In this document: positions 1 to 10,875 of the stretch, in pieces
Numbering within the stretch: the first letter of the stretch is position 1
How the letters are laid out: each line of letters opens with the position of its first letter
Source of the DNA: Epiperipatus broadwayi
Taxonomy: Eukaryota > Onychophora > Udeonychophora > Euonychophora > Peripatidae
Assembly (NCBI GenBank): GCA_028023455.1
Contig: JAQFVV010000255.1
Span: 1,205,699 to 1,269,698, forward strand
Length of the DNA stretch: 64,000 nucleotides
Direction: 5' to 3'
Notes under the pieces: generated by a model
Database searches by the model: none
Told to the model about the DNA's origin: nothing
The model's input: only the letters and a program-made list of their open reading frames with translations
Program-made: the position numbers and the translations under genes

Positions 1-180
1 TGGTAAGTTGCTCCAGATGTTGGTTGTGGTCCTTGGTGCATAAAATAGATAGCATAATATGCTTTTGGATACAGCTCTTAATAGCTGACAATGTGTAGCG
101 GGAATTGATCAGTGATCGAGGTTACGATTCTCAGTGCACTGATGTTTTGGTGATATTATGTAGTTGACCACACTTTAAAG
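1..180. other. Unassigned AT-rich DNA at the window edge
   Basis: I see no gene, repeat copy or RNA motif here that recurs elsewhere in the window. It may be the continuation of the LTR-like fragment that follows. Confidence 0.4.
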
Positions 181-440
181 GGTTACAATATATATATATA
201 TTGTACCTTTTATTTATATATGGTACAAATATACATATTGGCATTTGGTAAAAGCTAAAAAAAAAAGTATATTTAGATTTTTTTCTGATTAGTATAATTT
301 TTTTTTTTTAAATGTACAATGAAGGTTGAAATTGTTCATATTTTTTTTATGTAATTAAAAATAAAAGTTAAAATTGGAGAGAACAAAAGACACACAAATT
401 ACCAATCTAGATAAGCTAAAAGAAAAATATTTTATTGCCT
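181..440 (+). repeat. LTR-like fragment shared with 19.9-20.1 kb
   Basis: This stretch matches, in inverted orientation, the outer end of the solo-LTR-like element at 18756-20099 (positions about 19895-20100). Shared blocks are a TA tract, a segment with GGCATTTGGTAAAAGC, oligo-A and oligo-T runs, and a block with GGAGAGAACAAAAGAC followed by AATTACCAATCTAGATAAG. Similarity stops at the AGAC/AGAT satellite, so the copy is truncated or interrupted there. Confidence 0.7.
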
Positions 441-469
441 ATAGAGGTCTAAGCAAAGCGGAAAACATT

Positions 470-1119
<650 letters not shown>

Positions 1120-1146
1120 ATTGATTGAGCATTTAAAAATAAATAT

Positions 1147-1428
1147 TTGATAGAGATGATAAGAAAATTAATTGTGTTATCATGTGTACTGAGTATTGAA
1201 ACTAAAATTGGAAAGATGGGTGCAGATAAATTCAATGTTGGATTTAGAACATCTATAAATTTAAGTAGATTGAATCATAATAAGGGTAAAATATATAAAT
1301 TGGACCAGTCTAATCCTGTGTATGTGGTGAAGTGCAGCCAATTAGATTGCCATATATATATGTATTACTTTGAAACAAATTTGAGGACAAGAATGATTCA
1401 ACATTTTATTTATGTACAAAAAAGCTAA
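1147..1428 (+). pseudogene. Penelope-like element remnant: start of GIY-YIG domain
   Basis: The 93-residue open stretch resembles the region of PLE proteins just before and inside the GIY-YIG endonuclease. An [10 protein letters not shown] segment (compare the FRTSNNL-type linker) is followed by NPVYVVKCSQLDC and then IYMYYFETNLRTRMIQHF. The latter matches the YIGET-R-L-TR-EH pattern, with the second motif decayed. In the family this nuclease cuts target DNA for insertion. The fragment has no reverse transcriptase upstream and is cut at its 3' side by the family A repeat. The matching C-terminal half of a similar protein lies at 7331-7588 on the same strand, so both could come from one old insertion, but this is not proven. 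Confidence 0.6.
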
Positions 1429-1586
1429 AAAACATCCCATGATCACCATTTCTTACACTTGCTTATAACTGTTGTTAAAACAGGCAGAACTCACTATATG
1501 TATTGCCATGCACAGCAAGCTACAGTAATCAATGTATGCCAGAAGGCTTGTGCATAAAATCCCAATCTCATGCCTACTCATCCAAT

Positions 1587-1629
1587 ATTCCCAGACTAGT
1601 TTCTGGTTTGTGGCCTTCATCAGTGAGGT
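1587..1629 (-). ncRNA. Type I hammerhead ribozyme motif, family A left arm
   Basis: Read on the minus strand, the box CUGAUGA (1617-1623) is followed by a short GG..CC stem II with a CACAA-type loop, then GAAA, then a self-complementary ACU/AGU stem III. C17 follows at 1594, so the predicted cleavage is between 1594 and 1593. Stem I forms from CUCA and UGGG, about 4 bp including one G-U. All core residues are present (C3 U4 G5 A6 U7 G8 A9, G12 A13 A14, A15.1-U16.1). Stem II has lost a third pair (C-A mismatch), so activity may be weak. Confidence 0.6.
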
Positions 1630-1651
1630 GCAGTGCTCTCAGATCCAAGGC

Positions 1652-1694
1652 TCCTCACTGACGAAGGCCACAAGCCAGAAACTAGTCAGGGATA
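1652..1694 (+). ncRNA. Type I hammerhead ribozyme motif, family A right arm
   Basis: Core box CUGACGA is at 1658-1664 (position 7 is C, a tolerated position). Stem II is GGC/GCC around CACAA, closed at the core by an A-A pair. GAA is at 1678-1680, stem III is ACU/AGU and C17 is at 1687. Stem I (UCCUCA with AGGGAU) has lost its first pair and is weaker than the family consensus UCCUCA/UGGGGA. It faces the ribozyme of the left arm across the foldback centre. Confidence 0.55.
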
Positions 1695-1858
1695 TTGGAT
1701 GAGTAGGCGCTAGATGGGTATTTTATGCACAAACCTTCTGACATCCATTGATTACTGTAGCTTGCTGGGTGTGGCAATATGTATAGTGAGTTTTGCCTGT
1801 TTTAAAAAAAGTTAAAACTGATTTGGTAAGTGTATCTGTATTTTATAATCATGGGAAA

Positions 1859-2203
1859 AAAATATGGACATGCTGAGGTGATTTGTGAAGAAAGAAATGA
1901 TAAAAAGTGAAAAATTAAGGAGGCTTGATTTATTATGCAGAATGAGTACAATGAATCAGAGAGTCAATAGTATTCAAATAATGAAAATGTTGTTTGTTGT
2001 TTTTTGTTTGATAACCATGAATATTAAAACAGGTAAAACTCTCTATACATATTGCCACTCCTGATCATGTGATGTTTATTGGCTTATAACCATGAATATG
2101 ATGCTAACTTGTTGAAAGTATATTTGGTTTACAAAATTACATTTTATTTTTTATTCTCTGTTGCAGTGATTTACTATTATTTATAATAATGACAGAGATT
2201 CAA

Positions 2204-2252
<49 letters not shown>

Positions 2253-2583
2253 AATCTGATAATTGAATATTTATAAATACAGTAATTAGATATATGTGAA
2301 ATATGGTCTGAGTTGTTTTACATAAATTTGCATACAATGAGTTTAATATATATTAAGGCTATGAATGTGGAGTAAACAGGTTCTGAAAGCACTTAGCCAA
2401 TGTTAAAAGATTTAGAATTTGTTAATTTCTCCTTTATATGTTGAAGGTATTGTATTAATTATTATATTTATAAATATTCAATTATAAGATTAAGTATATT
2501 AATTTGAAGAAATACGGACATCCAATTATAATATTATTACATATATATAAAAAACAAAAAAATACTTATATATCCACAAAATA
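1859..2583. other. AT-rich DNA with a family A scrap and a TA/TG microsatellite
   Basis: No gene seen. Positions 2028-2085 repeat a piece of family A (AAACAGGTAAAACTCTC and TGATCATGTGATGTTTATTGG). A (TA)n(TG)n microsatellite lies at about 2204-2252. Confidence 0.6.
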
Positions 2584-2622
2584 GGATAATATTTCAACCA
2601 GAGGACTGGTTTTTATCAGAAA
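2584..2622 (-). ncRNA. Decayed hammerhead-like motif
   Basis: On the minus strand CUGAUAA (2613-2619) is followed by a perfect 6-bp stem II, AACCAG/CUGGUU with loop UCCU. GAAA and an AUA/UAU stem III ending in C follow. Position 8 is A instead of the essential G and stem I is not evident, so it is probably inactive. It lies downstream, in the same orientation, of the PLE nuclease fragment at 4080-4416, where a PLE 3' region could be expected. Confidence 0.4.
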
Positions 2623-4079
2623 GAAAAAAATGTATAGAGTAAAATGGCAATATTCAAAAATTACAGATTCAATAAAAGATTACAAATTCACCAAAAACAA
2701 CCCCCCTATTGGTCACAAAATCTTACACAGGATATTAAACCAAATGTATACTTAAAACAAACAAATAAACAAAAAAAAACACATATTGTACTTATCAAAT
2801 TTAATTATAATTAAAATAATATATATATATGTGTGTGCATATATACAAAAAATATACAGATTAATATTTACTTAAAAGCTAAAATACATATATAAATCAA
2901 AAATCATAGTAAGTGCAAAGTACAATAATTATAGTAATTAATTATTTATCTACCTATTTACTAATTAAACACTAATTAAAAAACCTCCATTAAAAACCTT
3001 TATATAAAAAATCCTATATAAGAACATTTCCATATACACCTGGGTCTCATTTTATGAGGTAGATAGGTTCCACAGAAAACCCACATTAAAAAAAATCACA
3101 CAAAAATAGACTTAATTTACCTTGAAAAATGGGGGATAAGGGTTGTAATTTTCAGAATTCGCATAAAAGCAATGCAACAAAGAAAAATTACTTTAAAATC
3201 CACATTAAAAAATAAGCAAATAAAGTATGACTAATAAAAAATTTCAAATATTTGAAAAATATTAATACAAGACAAACTTTTGTTTACTTTTTTTATTAAC
3301 TACAATATTTAATTTTACATTTTTCATACATATTTTAATCATTACTGCTAGTGTTCGTTTGTAAACTGGAAAGAAATCAGATTCGATGTGATGTGATGTA
3401 TTGTAGCTTCTTCTTAAATGAAGTCAAGAATCAGCAATTATGCCCAGAGAAACTTTTAGCCACTTTATTTTTATTTGTGATGTGATGTACAACTAGCACC
3501 ATTTTCAGTCTTGTGCTGTGTTAATGGTTTTCTGTTTCTATATTTAAAAAATGAGATGTAATCAAAACAAAAAAATTATACATTATCATTAGAAAGATTA
3601 TTTTCAGTTTATAAAATCTTTGTTTTTTATTTTTAAAATCTAAAAGACTATTTATTTCTGTTATATATAACAAAATATATGTTTTAAAAGTTTAATTTTT
3701 TTTAATATTTATTGCGGTATTTTTATATGTAAGTATAAATCTATTATTATTTACTCATTAGTATAAATAGGTTATTTACATAGAAGCTAAAATTCTAAAT
3801 ACAGCTTCAGGCCATATTCACGTTAACTGCCAACATAACGTTATATTTTGGGGGGAAAAAAGTATTTCAAATGAAAATAAGTTATTAATAATTAAATTTC
3901 TTGATATCTAATAAATATAGTGAAATATAAAAGATATTAAGAAGAAACATGAATCACATAACTTCAAAATCACATTAAAATAATCCACATAAAACGAGAT
4001 CCAGGTGTATAAAAAACCTTATATACAAAAAAAAAAAAAAAAATTAACAAAAAAATATTTAACAAAGTTTTTTTAGGAG
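2623..4079. other. AT-rich DNA without a recognised gene
   Basis: Long A and T runs and short TA tracts. Apart from the family C repeat at 3384-3465, nothing recognisable. It could be decayed 3' sequence of the PLE remnant at 4.1-4.4 kb. Confidence 0.4.
3384..3465 (+). repeat. Family C short dispersed repeat
   Basis: The core runs GATGTGATGTGATGTATTG, GCTTCTTCTT, GAAGTCAAGAATC, then GCAATTATGCCCAGAGAAAC. Two more copies lie at 6145-6230 and 63803-63884, all on the same strand. The third interrupts a family A copy, so the unit is or was mobile. I do not recognise the family. Confidence 0.75.
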
Positions 4080-4416
4080 ACTAGATAACCCAAAGATGTA
4101 ATAGTCAGTTCCTATGTTTAAATTCATTCCATGTGGGTGTAAGGTCTTGAATTTAAAATAAAAAAACTCACCTTTTGTTTCCTCTCTTTTGTAGAAAAAA
4201 ACCATCTTGTAAAATTACTACTCTTAAATCATCAATTGAATGATTTGGTAAATTAAAGTGTTTTGACACTGGTCTGTCTATATTCTTATGCAAAATGTCA
4301 AATCTATGATTAGTCATTCTGACAGGAGCAGTGGTATTCAATAAAATAAAATTAAATATACTGCAGTTTTGACAAAATGACCTCTCAAACTGGGTTAAAA
4401 AAATAGTAATAATCAT
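4080..4416 (-). pseudogene. Penelope-like element remnant: C-terminal GIY-YIG region
   Basis: The 82-residue minus-strand frame ends in a segment typical of the second half of PLE GIY-YIG nucleases: TNHRFDILHKNI, then PVSKHFNLPNHSIDDLRVVI, then LQKRGNKR. Past the stop at 4168 the frame continues with broken similarity (KIQDLTPTWNEF, compare the terminal TL-P-GLN of the family), with two stops. The N-terminal half, including the GIY and YIG motifs, is missing or too decayed to see. It differs in sequence from the PLE copies at 7.3 and 22.9-25.7 kb, so it is a separate lineage. Confidence 0.7.
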
Positions 4417-4419
4417 ATG

Positions 4420-6144
4420 GCTGTAGCATAATTAACCATATCACATGGGTGTTGAATAGTTTGACTTAAACTTAGTTTATTTTTTACATGCATTTGTGTG
4501 AAGAAACTCCTCCAAATAGTTGGTAATTTCATTGTCTCATCATGCTTTTTAATGAAATTTGTTTTTTAAATATTTCTATAACCTCCCCAAATACTTGTTG
4601 ATCGTGATTATTGCATGTGAATATAATTTATAAAACATCCTTTGCTTATGAGAACATATATATTATATTAAATGTTTTCATCCTTATATAATATAAATAA
4701 AATATTTGAGGGGAGGGGGTTAAACTTTGTATTACTTTGTATTAATTCCCAACATTTTGACAAAATAATATCTGTCATTGTCAAAGTCAATATATATACA
4801 CCAGACTGTACTTTGCCTATGGGAAGACCATCATTTTTGTTAATTATTCGCTTCCTGGCCAACACTTTGACACATTAAAAAACAAAAAAAATTTAAGATT
4901 TAATGTAAATTAAACAAAAAAATTTAATATTATACAAATAAATGTGTAAAATTTATAATTGAAAAATTGAAAAAAAAATGTTTGGAACAACCTATCAAGG
5001 TATTAATAAAGCTAAAATAATAAAGCTAAATTTAAATTTAAATATATCTGTTATATTTGATATGTGAATTTGACAGTGTTATTGATAACTATAAAAATTA
5101 CGGTTTATTAATGGCAGAATTACTTCCTTCTCTAAAAATATGCTTTGTAATAAAAATTTTGACTATTAAATATAAAGGATAGAATTACTTCCTTTGCATA
5201 AAATGCTCATAATGTAAATTATGGTTTAGTTAGGTATAGTTATTTATTTATAAAAATAAATTTAAACTGTTTTTTTTTTCGATTTTTTCATTGTGAATTT
5301 GACAGTATTACGGACAAACATACAAGTTTGTTTTAATTGGTTGTGAATTTGATACATGACAGCTTTACAGACAAAGATAAATTTACATGAAAACACATGA
5401 TAGCCTTATGGATAAACATACCTTTGCATTGATTTTATATATACTAATATTGAAAATAACCTATTCATATAATAAAATGTTCCCTATCATCCTGGTAAAA
5501 TCTTACAAAATGTTAACATCCAAATTATTATTTTTAGCCATAAAACCATTTTTCTCCATTAGCCACTAGATTTATGAAATTAATTGGATCTCAAATATTC
5601 ACAATGTAATTTTGGTATTACTTTATTTCCAAAGAAATGCTACTAAGAACTCATTTTTAATACCATTGGGAATATTTTTTTAAATTTAATATTAATAGTA
5701 AATTTTATTTTTATATTATTATTTAAAAAACTGTTTAATAAAATAAATAGATTCATTACCTTCAGTCATTTAAATGCAGGTCAAAATATATTTACTCGAA
5801 TTCAAATGACATTCTTCTCCTACTAAGCTCTATTTATGCTACTATGTGGAATTTTTTAAAGATTTTATTTATGTATGTGTAATTTTGGACATAATACAAA
5901 ATATGTTAATAATAATAACAACAATAAATTACATTTCAATAATACATTAATTATATAATAAAAATATTGATTATATAACATTGGATACTCATATATATTT
6001 TTGCTGTATACTAATTTTTCACTTTTTATTTCCCAATAATGTAGCAAGCTTTTTAATTCAATGGATAAATTATTAAATAATTTAGAAATATAATGATTTC
6101 TTACTCTAGTTCCACTAATTTAATAATAAACACATAATTACAAT
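4420..6144. other. AT-rich DNA, no gene seen
   Basis: Short open frames only, without recognisable motifs. Low-complexity A/T runs dominate. Confidence 0.5.
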
Positions 6145-6230
6145 ATGTGATGTGATGCACTGTGGCTTCTCCTTTTTCAGAGTCCAGAATTTCTCAGCCA
6201 CTATGCCCAGAGAAACATGTTAATCACTTT
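6145..6230 (+). repeat. Family C short dispersed repeat, second copy
   Basis: Matches the copy at 3384-3465: ATGTGATGTGATGCACTGTGG, then GGCTTCTCC, CAGAATTTCTCAGCCA and CTATGCCCAGAGAAAC. A C/T-rich stretch follows. Confidence 0.75.
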
Positions 6231-6499
6231 ACCTTCCCTTTCCATTCCCCACCTTAAGTTTTCCCCATATTCTTCTCTATCCTGCTCTATCCCATTTCCA
6301 CATTATCTTCTTTGTTCACTCTACTGCTTTTATATCTAAATCTTTTATCTTTTCCCAAACCCAGCATAAAAACCAAGAACCCAGTATAATCACTTTGTTT
6401 ATATTTACTCTTCCACAACTTCATTATTTGTTTCCTTTCTGCTTGAAAACATTTACATTCAATTAGCAAACTCTCTATATAGTGGTACCATGAAGTACA

Positions 6500-6795
6500 A
6501 GTCTTAGTAATCAATAGACATAAGAAGATTTGGGCATAAAATCCCTATACAATGCCTATTCATTCAATATCGACTAGTTTCTAATTTGTGGCTTTCATTA
6601 GTCAGGTGCCTTGAATTTTACAGAATTGCATCTAGATCTTAGAATCAAATGCAACCCTCAGTCACAAGCTAGAAATTAATCTGGAGATATTGGACGAATA
6701 GGCACTAGATAGGGATTTTATGCACAAACCTTCTTGCATCCATTGGTTACTCTGTTGGGCACAGGGTGGCACTACTGTATGGAGAGTTTATCACT
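6500..6795. repeat. Family A foldback element, diverged copy
   Basis: The left arm has GGGCATAAAATCCCTAT, TTCATTCAATAT and GACTAGTTTCTAATTTGTGG. The right arm has the inverted equivalents, ending with GGTGGCACTACTGTATGGAG. The arms meet at about 6630. Both hammerhead segments are decayed (box 1 reads CUAAUGA on the minus strand; the right arm lacks box 1). Confidence 0.75.
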
Positions 6796-7177
6796 GTCAT
6801 TAACAGCCTGTGTAAGCATATAAAATGGCGATCTAATGATGCTTTGATGGTTTTAAACAAATAATTACTTCACAAAAAAAGTATCACAATTGTTATTTTC
6901 TGTTAAATTTGATCACAAGTTATTATATGTTTACATTTTATTAGTATTTTGGTCTTTCCTGCCATTATTAAAAATGAATACTTAGTGACTTATTATTGTG
7001 AATATTTGAAACATAATTAATTTCATTCTCACAAACTTATTGATGTCTGAATTGCTTATAGAAAAGGATTTTCTTTTGTTGACTGTGAGAATTACTTTGC
7101 CAGGCTGTTTTTATAAAAGATTTTATCATATGAACTGGTGGTTATTTTCAATTATATTTGAATGTAAGTTATTATTT

Positions 7178-7222
<45 letters not shown>

Positions 7223-7229
7223 TATAACT

Positions 7230-7261
<32 letters not shown>

Positions 7262-7330
7262 TCAAAACAATACAATAATTAATACAATAAAAAATATTTT
7301 AAAAACAAATATATACCAAAAAGGAGCATT

Positions 7331-7588
7331 GGTTGTTATATAAACGAGTACAAAAATCAAGACGAGAATGTTAGAAATGATGACGTATCACCTTCAGTAT
7401 TTTTTGATCATAATGTAACATGTAATTATGGTTTTGATTTTGATTTTAATAAAGTTAAGATTTTGTGTATTGAAAGAAATAATAATAAATGTAAAATTAA
7501 AGAAGCTATGTTAATAAAAAATGAAAAGCAACATTTGATAAATAGACAGGCTGTCAATATAAAAATTAATGAATTGTGGGAAAATTGA
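7331..7588 (+). pseudogene. Penelope-like element remnant: C-terminal end of GIY-YIG protein
   Basis: Open for 85 codons to a TGA stop at 7586-7588, without a start codon of its own. It contains NEYKNQDENVRNDD, VFFDHNVTCNYGFDFDFNKV, ILCIERNNNKCKIKEAMLI and a terminal NIKINELWEN. The KILCIERNNNKCKIKEAMLI part fits the PLE region around the conserved Glu of the GIY-YIG fold (pattern VKIL-RERNYKKRKIKEALYI). The GIY and YIG motifs and the whole reverse transcriptase are absent. Confidence 0.7.
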
Positions 7589-7642
7589 TGTATGATGTAA
7601 TTCTTTTTGTATACATTTGTAATGCTTTTTTGTAATACAATT

Positions 7643-7698
7643 TGAATTTAGTTGATAACGACTACATAGATAGTTGAAAGTACTTCTATTAAATTATG
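7643..7698 (+). ncRNA. Hammerhead-like motif in PLE 3' region
   Basis: Starts 55 bp after the PLE stop codon. Box UUGAUAA (7652-7658) is followed by a CGACUA/UAGUUG stem II and GAA (7676-7678). The self-complementary AGU/ACU stem III ends with H17 = U at 7685. Stem I forms from UAG/CUA and, after a 2-nt bulge, AAUUU/AAAUU. Two core changes (C3 to U, G8 to A) make activity unlikely, but the fold is complete. PLEs are known to carry type I hammerheads with a minimal stem III. Confidence 0.5.
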
Positions 7699-7770
7699 GT
7701 ATATATTTGTTTTTAAAATATATTTTACTGTATTAATTGTTGTATTGTTTTGAATAATTATATATATATA

Positions 7771-7819
7771 TATATTATTATAATTGGAATACAGGCATTG
7801 ATTAATAATAATAATAATA

Positions 7820-7850
<31 letters not shown>

Positions 7851-8765
7851 AGTGTGTGTGTGTGATTGAATAAAGATAAATGATAGTCATCTTTTACTTA
7901 ATCATTTCAGTTACCATTATAACTAAATAAAATGACTGTTGATCTGGCATTAGTTCTTCATTTATTCTTTTTTTTTTATTTTACCTCATAATTTTTTGTT
8001 AATAAGGTTAGTTGAGAGCTCAATTATTATAAGACTGATAAAATCAAGCATCTCTGCACACTAATTATAGTCACTGTGAAATCATATTTCATGCATTTAA
8101 ATATGTCAATTTTGACTCCAATTTTTTTTCTACCTTTGTGTTATTTATAACAAATAATCTCTAATCTAATGAATGACTAACAAAAATTATTAATATGTTT
8201 GTATTATTTATCTTAGGTTTTTTTCTGAAGTTGTCATTTCCTGATGATGATGATTAGAGCAAGAAATTCAATACTTAACCAGACATACATTTGTGTTTTT
8301 CTGGGATGTAGCTTTATATTAAATTAAAAACATTTTTAATTTACATATTATATTTGAATGTCATTTAATCTGAAATGGCATTTACTACCTAACCATTTAT
8401 TCTTAATATTTAAGCTAAATTTTTAGAACTTTTATTTCATCTATTCAATCTTAAAAGTTAAATTCTTTTTAAATTCTTAGAGAAAGGTGCAAAATTATAT
8501 TGATAATTTAATATCAATTACTGACACAATACACAACAAAGGCCTGTCCAGCAACTATCTATCAAGATATTTGAATAATAAGATAGTACTTATCAGGTTA
8601 GTCAAAGACTGATTTGTAAGAATTCAGGAAATTTTTTTTACTCTCTAGTTACAAATAACAAATATCCATTTAATAATCAATAATGAAATGGTTAATTATG
8701 GATCTACATTTCTAAAAGAAAATGATTAAACTTGCTTGAAACACGCACCCAAAAAAATTCACATT
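7771..8765. other. AT-rich DNA with small microsatellites
   Basis: (AAT)n and (TA)n(TG)n runs at about 7800-7863. No gene or recurring repeat seen in the remainder. Confidence 0.5.
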
Positions 8766-8767
8766 TC

Positions 8768-8832
8768 ATCCAGCTTCAAACCTAGATTGTGGGCTTGGTG
8801 GAAGAATGCACTAACTACTACACCACATGAAC
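8768..8832 (-). repeat. tRNA-derived sequence (SINE head or tRNA pseudogene)
   Basis: On the minus strand a box A-like TGGTGTAGTAGTTAG (8811-8825) and a box B-like AGGTTTGAAGCT (8772-8783) are about 30 bp apart, with a Gly-like anticodon region (CTTCCAC) between. It resembles the Gly-like variant SINE at 36879-36967, but the acceptor stem does not pair well. Probably a retroposed tRNA fragment rather than a working tRNA. Confidence 0.5.
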
Positions 8833-8849
8833 GTCTCATGTAAAGAGAT

Positions 8850-9405
8850 GGGTTAAATAAATAACTAAATGAAAGTGAAGTAAATAGAAGTAAATAGGTG
8901 GATCCACAATATCGTTGGTAAATAAATAAATAGAAAAGAATAAATTTTATAATAACATATAAATTTTAAAAAAGTTTTTTTTAAATAATTATTTAGTTTC
9001 AAAACGCAATTACTTTTTCAATTTTTTTGCTTTTCATTTCACATTTGCAATTGTTCTACGTTAATATAATAATTTACTTAATTTGTAACCTTTATATATC
9101 AAATTAATAAATAAATTGTTTTAAAATTAAATTGCTTTCAAAAAAAGATTTAATCTGATTTTTAAAAAATTAAATGTTATCAGAATAATAATAAAAAGAT
9201 TTCTAGCTATATATAATTTTAGTGCTTTAAATGCTTCATATATACATACACACACACATTACAGATAGCTTATATTGTCGTTTTCTAAATTGTGTAAAAT
9301 CATATCATTCCTTTTTGTCAGAATTGAAAGAAAGAATTAGATTACATATTAGGAAAAAAAAAGTCATCATAAAATAATATTATTATACTCAAACTTTCAT
9401 TCTAT
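8850..9405. other. AT-rich DNA, no gene seen
   Basis: Contains short ACACAC and A-rich tracts. No coding or repeat similarity recognised. Confidence 0.5.
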
Positions 9406-9408
9406 TAT

Positions 9409-9965
9409 CCCTTATATTACATTATATATGTGCAGGTGTGTGTAAGTCTGTACAGTGTATTAATTTACATATTTAAAACATAATGCGTTAAAGGTCTGCC
9501 CATTCCTCGCATATGTATGTGAATGGATTATTCTCCAGTACAACATGAGGGGTCAGAATGACTAAACAGTCAACATTGGTAGGATGACAACCTTGGCACT
9601 AACGTGGGCTTTGAACGTTCCATCATCAGATTTTCAATTAAATGAATGGCTAAAGAGTTGTGGGTTGGAGTAGTTTGAAGCCTGTCCATTAAAGTATGAA
9701 GATTGGCTATCTTAATACAAAGCTGAGCACTGATTGTATATATATGTGGAGATAGTAATCTGGACCAACTGATGATTGTTGGTTTAGCATGAAATACGTA
9801 TATTGGTGATTATTTATCTTTTCAACATGTGTATAATCAAGTGACTCAGCAATATGAGATGGCATGGAGAGTTGAGGGTTATGTGAGAGTCTGAGTTCAA
9901 ATCCCTTATATTACATTATATATGTGCAGGTGTGTGTAAGCTTGTACAGTGTATTAATTTATCGA
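9409..9965 (+). repeat. Family B: one unit plus the tail of a preceding unit
   Basis: The tail CCCTTATATTAC, ATTATATATGTGCAGGTGTG and GTACAGTGTATTAATTTA occurs at 9409-9470 and again at 9903-9963, giving direct units spaced 494 bp. The unit between reads GTACAACATGAGGGGTCAG, CCATCATCAGATTTTCAAT, GAAGCCTGTCCATTAAAG, the hammerhead at 9764-9807, a box B-like GAGTTCAAATCC, then the tail. No protein frame. Six more copies or fragments lie in the window. Head-to-tail units with one ribozyme per unit fit a rolling or dimeric RNA origin, as in retrozymes and Sm-alpha-type elements. Confidence 0.8.
9764..9807 (+). ncRNA. Type I hammerhead ribozyme, family B
   Basis: Stem I is ACCAA/UUGGU, box CUGAUGA and GAAA are intact, stem III is the self-complementary AUAC/GUAU, and H17 = A at 9802. 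Stem II (UUGUU/AGCAU, loop GGUUU) has a U-U mismatch at the core end and one G-U pair. The catalytic core is intact; the stem II mismatch may lower activity. Confidence 0.7.
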
Positions 9966-10875
9966 TTATTTAATAAAGTAAATATGAGTGTATAACACAA
10001 TAATTTGATTCTATTATTTACTAAAGATAATTTTAAGTATAGTTTAATGTAAATCAGCACCCAACATAAAGCATTGGAGTAGGATATATATGTATTTTAA
10101 TTCCCATTACTTATTGTATTATAGATATCAATACTTATTGATTGTTTATGCATATATATCGAGAGATGAAATCCTTCTATACTTAAATATATTAGACACG
10201 AACTAACTGAATCAAAAATCTAGGATAACCATATTCAATCTTTTTTCTTGGACTTTATAGATATGTTTTCTATGTTAAATGGGCCACAACATGGCACACT
10301 ATACCTCATAATATATCAATGTAAAAAAATAAACCTAAGTGTTTACAAGTATTTATTTAAAAATTAATGTGATTTTTAATGTTGAGACTAACTTTTTATT
10401 ATTTATAATTGTTACATGCTATTCTTAATACATACTTCTAAATTTTATTTTAAAATAGAATGATTCACAAAGATAGATTGATGTGAAAATGTGAGCAACG
10501 TTTGAGCATATTTTTATATGGTTTTTTATTTTTCAGGCACTAATTTCCAAAATTCAGGATATTTTTGCCCTTCTTTTTTTTAAAAAAAAAAAATCTTTAG
10601 ATTTATATCGTCTTGGAACTCGATGAATTCATAAAATAACTTAGCATAATCACATTCCAGTGCAAGTAGTTATGTATTAATTGATGTTTTTAAGTACCAG
10701 GAATTTTCTACAAGCAACTGAGAATATTAAATATTTCTCAATTCTGAAATCTGCTCTTAAATTCTTTGTATAATTTGTAATAATCATACAGTTTTCTGAA
10801 GAAATGTCAGTGCTATCTTGTTTAGCTTTTATTGTGGTTGGTACTTTGCATACGTTGAAAACACCTATATATATA
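9966..10875. other. AT-rich DNA, no gene seen
   Basis: No recognisable coding or repeat signal. Confidence 0.5.

Larger units (their letters stand above)
1438..1858. repeat. Family A foldback element (tail-out inverted pair)
   Basis: Two inverted arms of about 200 bp meet near position 1640. The left arm contains GAAGGCTTGTGCATAAAATC, then CTACTCATCCAATAT, then GACTAGTTTCTGG; the right arm holds the reverse complements in reverse order. The hammerhead-like segments lie next to the centre and the long tails point outward. The same unit recurs at 6.5, 43.4, 53.9, 60.4, 61.8 and 63.8 kb. The element starts directly after the PLE fragment at 1147-1428. No protein frame is present, so it is a non-autonomous repeat. 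Confidence 0.85.
7183..7770 (+). mobile_element. PLE tail unit bounded by inverted ends
   Basis: Arms of about 70 bp (about 7245-7312 and 7695-7765) are inverted copies of one another: TCAAAACAATACAATAATTAATACAG-type sequence followed by AAAACAAATATATACCA. Both outer ends run into (TA)n tracts. Between them lie the C-terminal coding end of a PLE, its stop codon and a hammerhead-like 3' segment. This is the same tail-out layout as the PLE pair at 22.9-25.7 kb, with almost all of the coding part lost. Confidence 0.65.

Noticed and set aside
3384-3465. Family C as a further hammerhead
   Set aside because: GATGTGATG and GAAGTC look suggestive, but there is no CUGANGA-stem-GAAA order with a pairing stem II.
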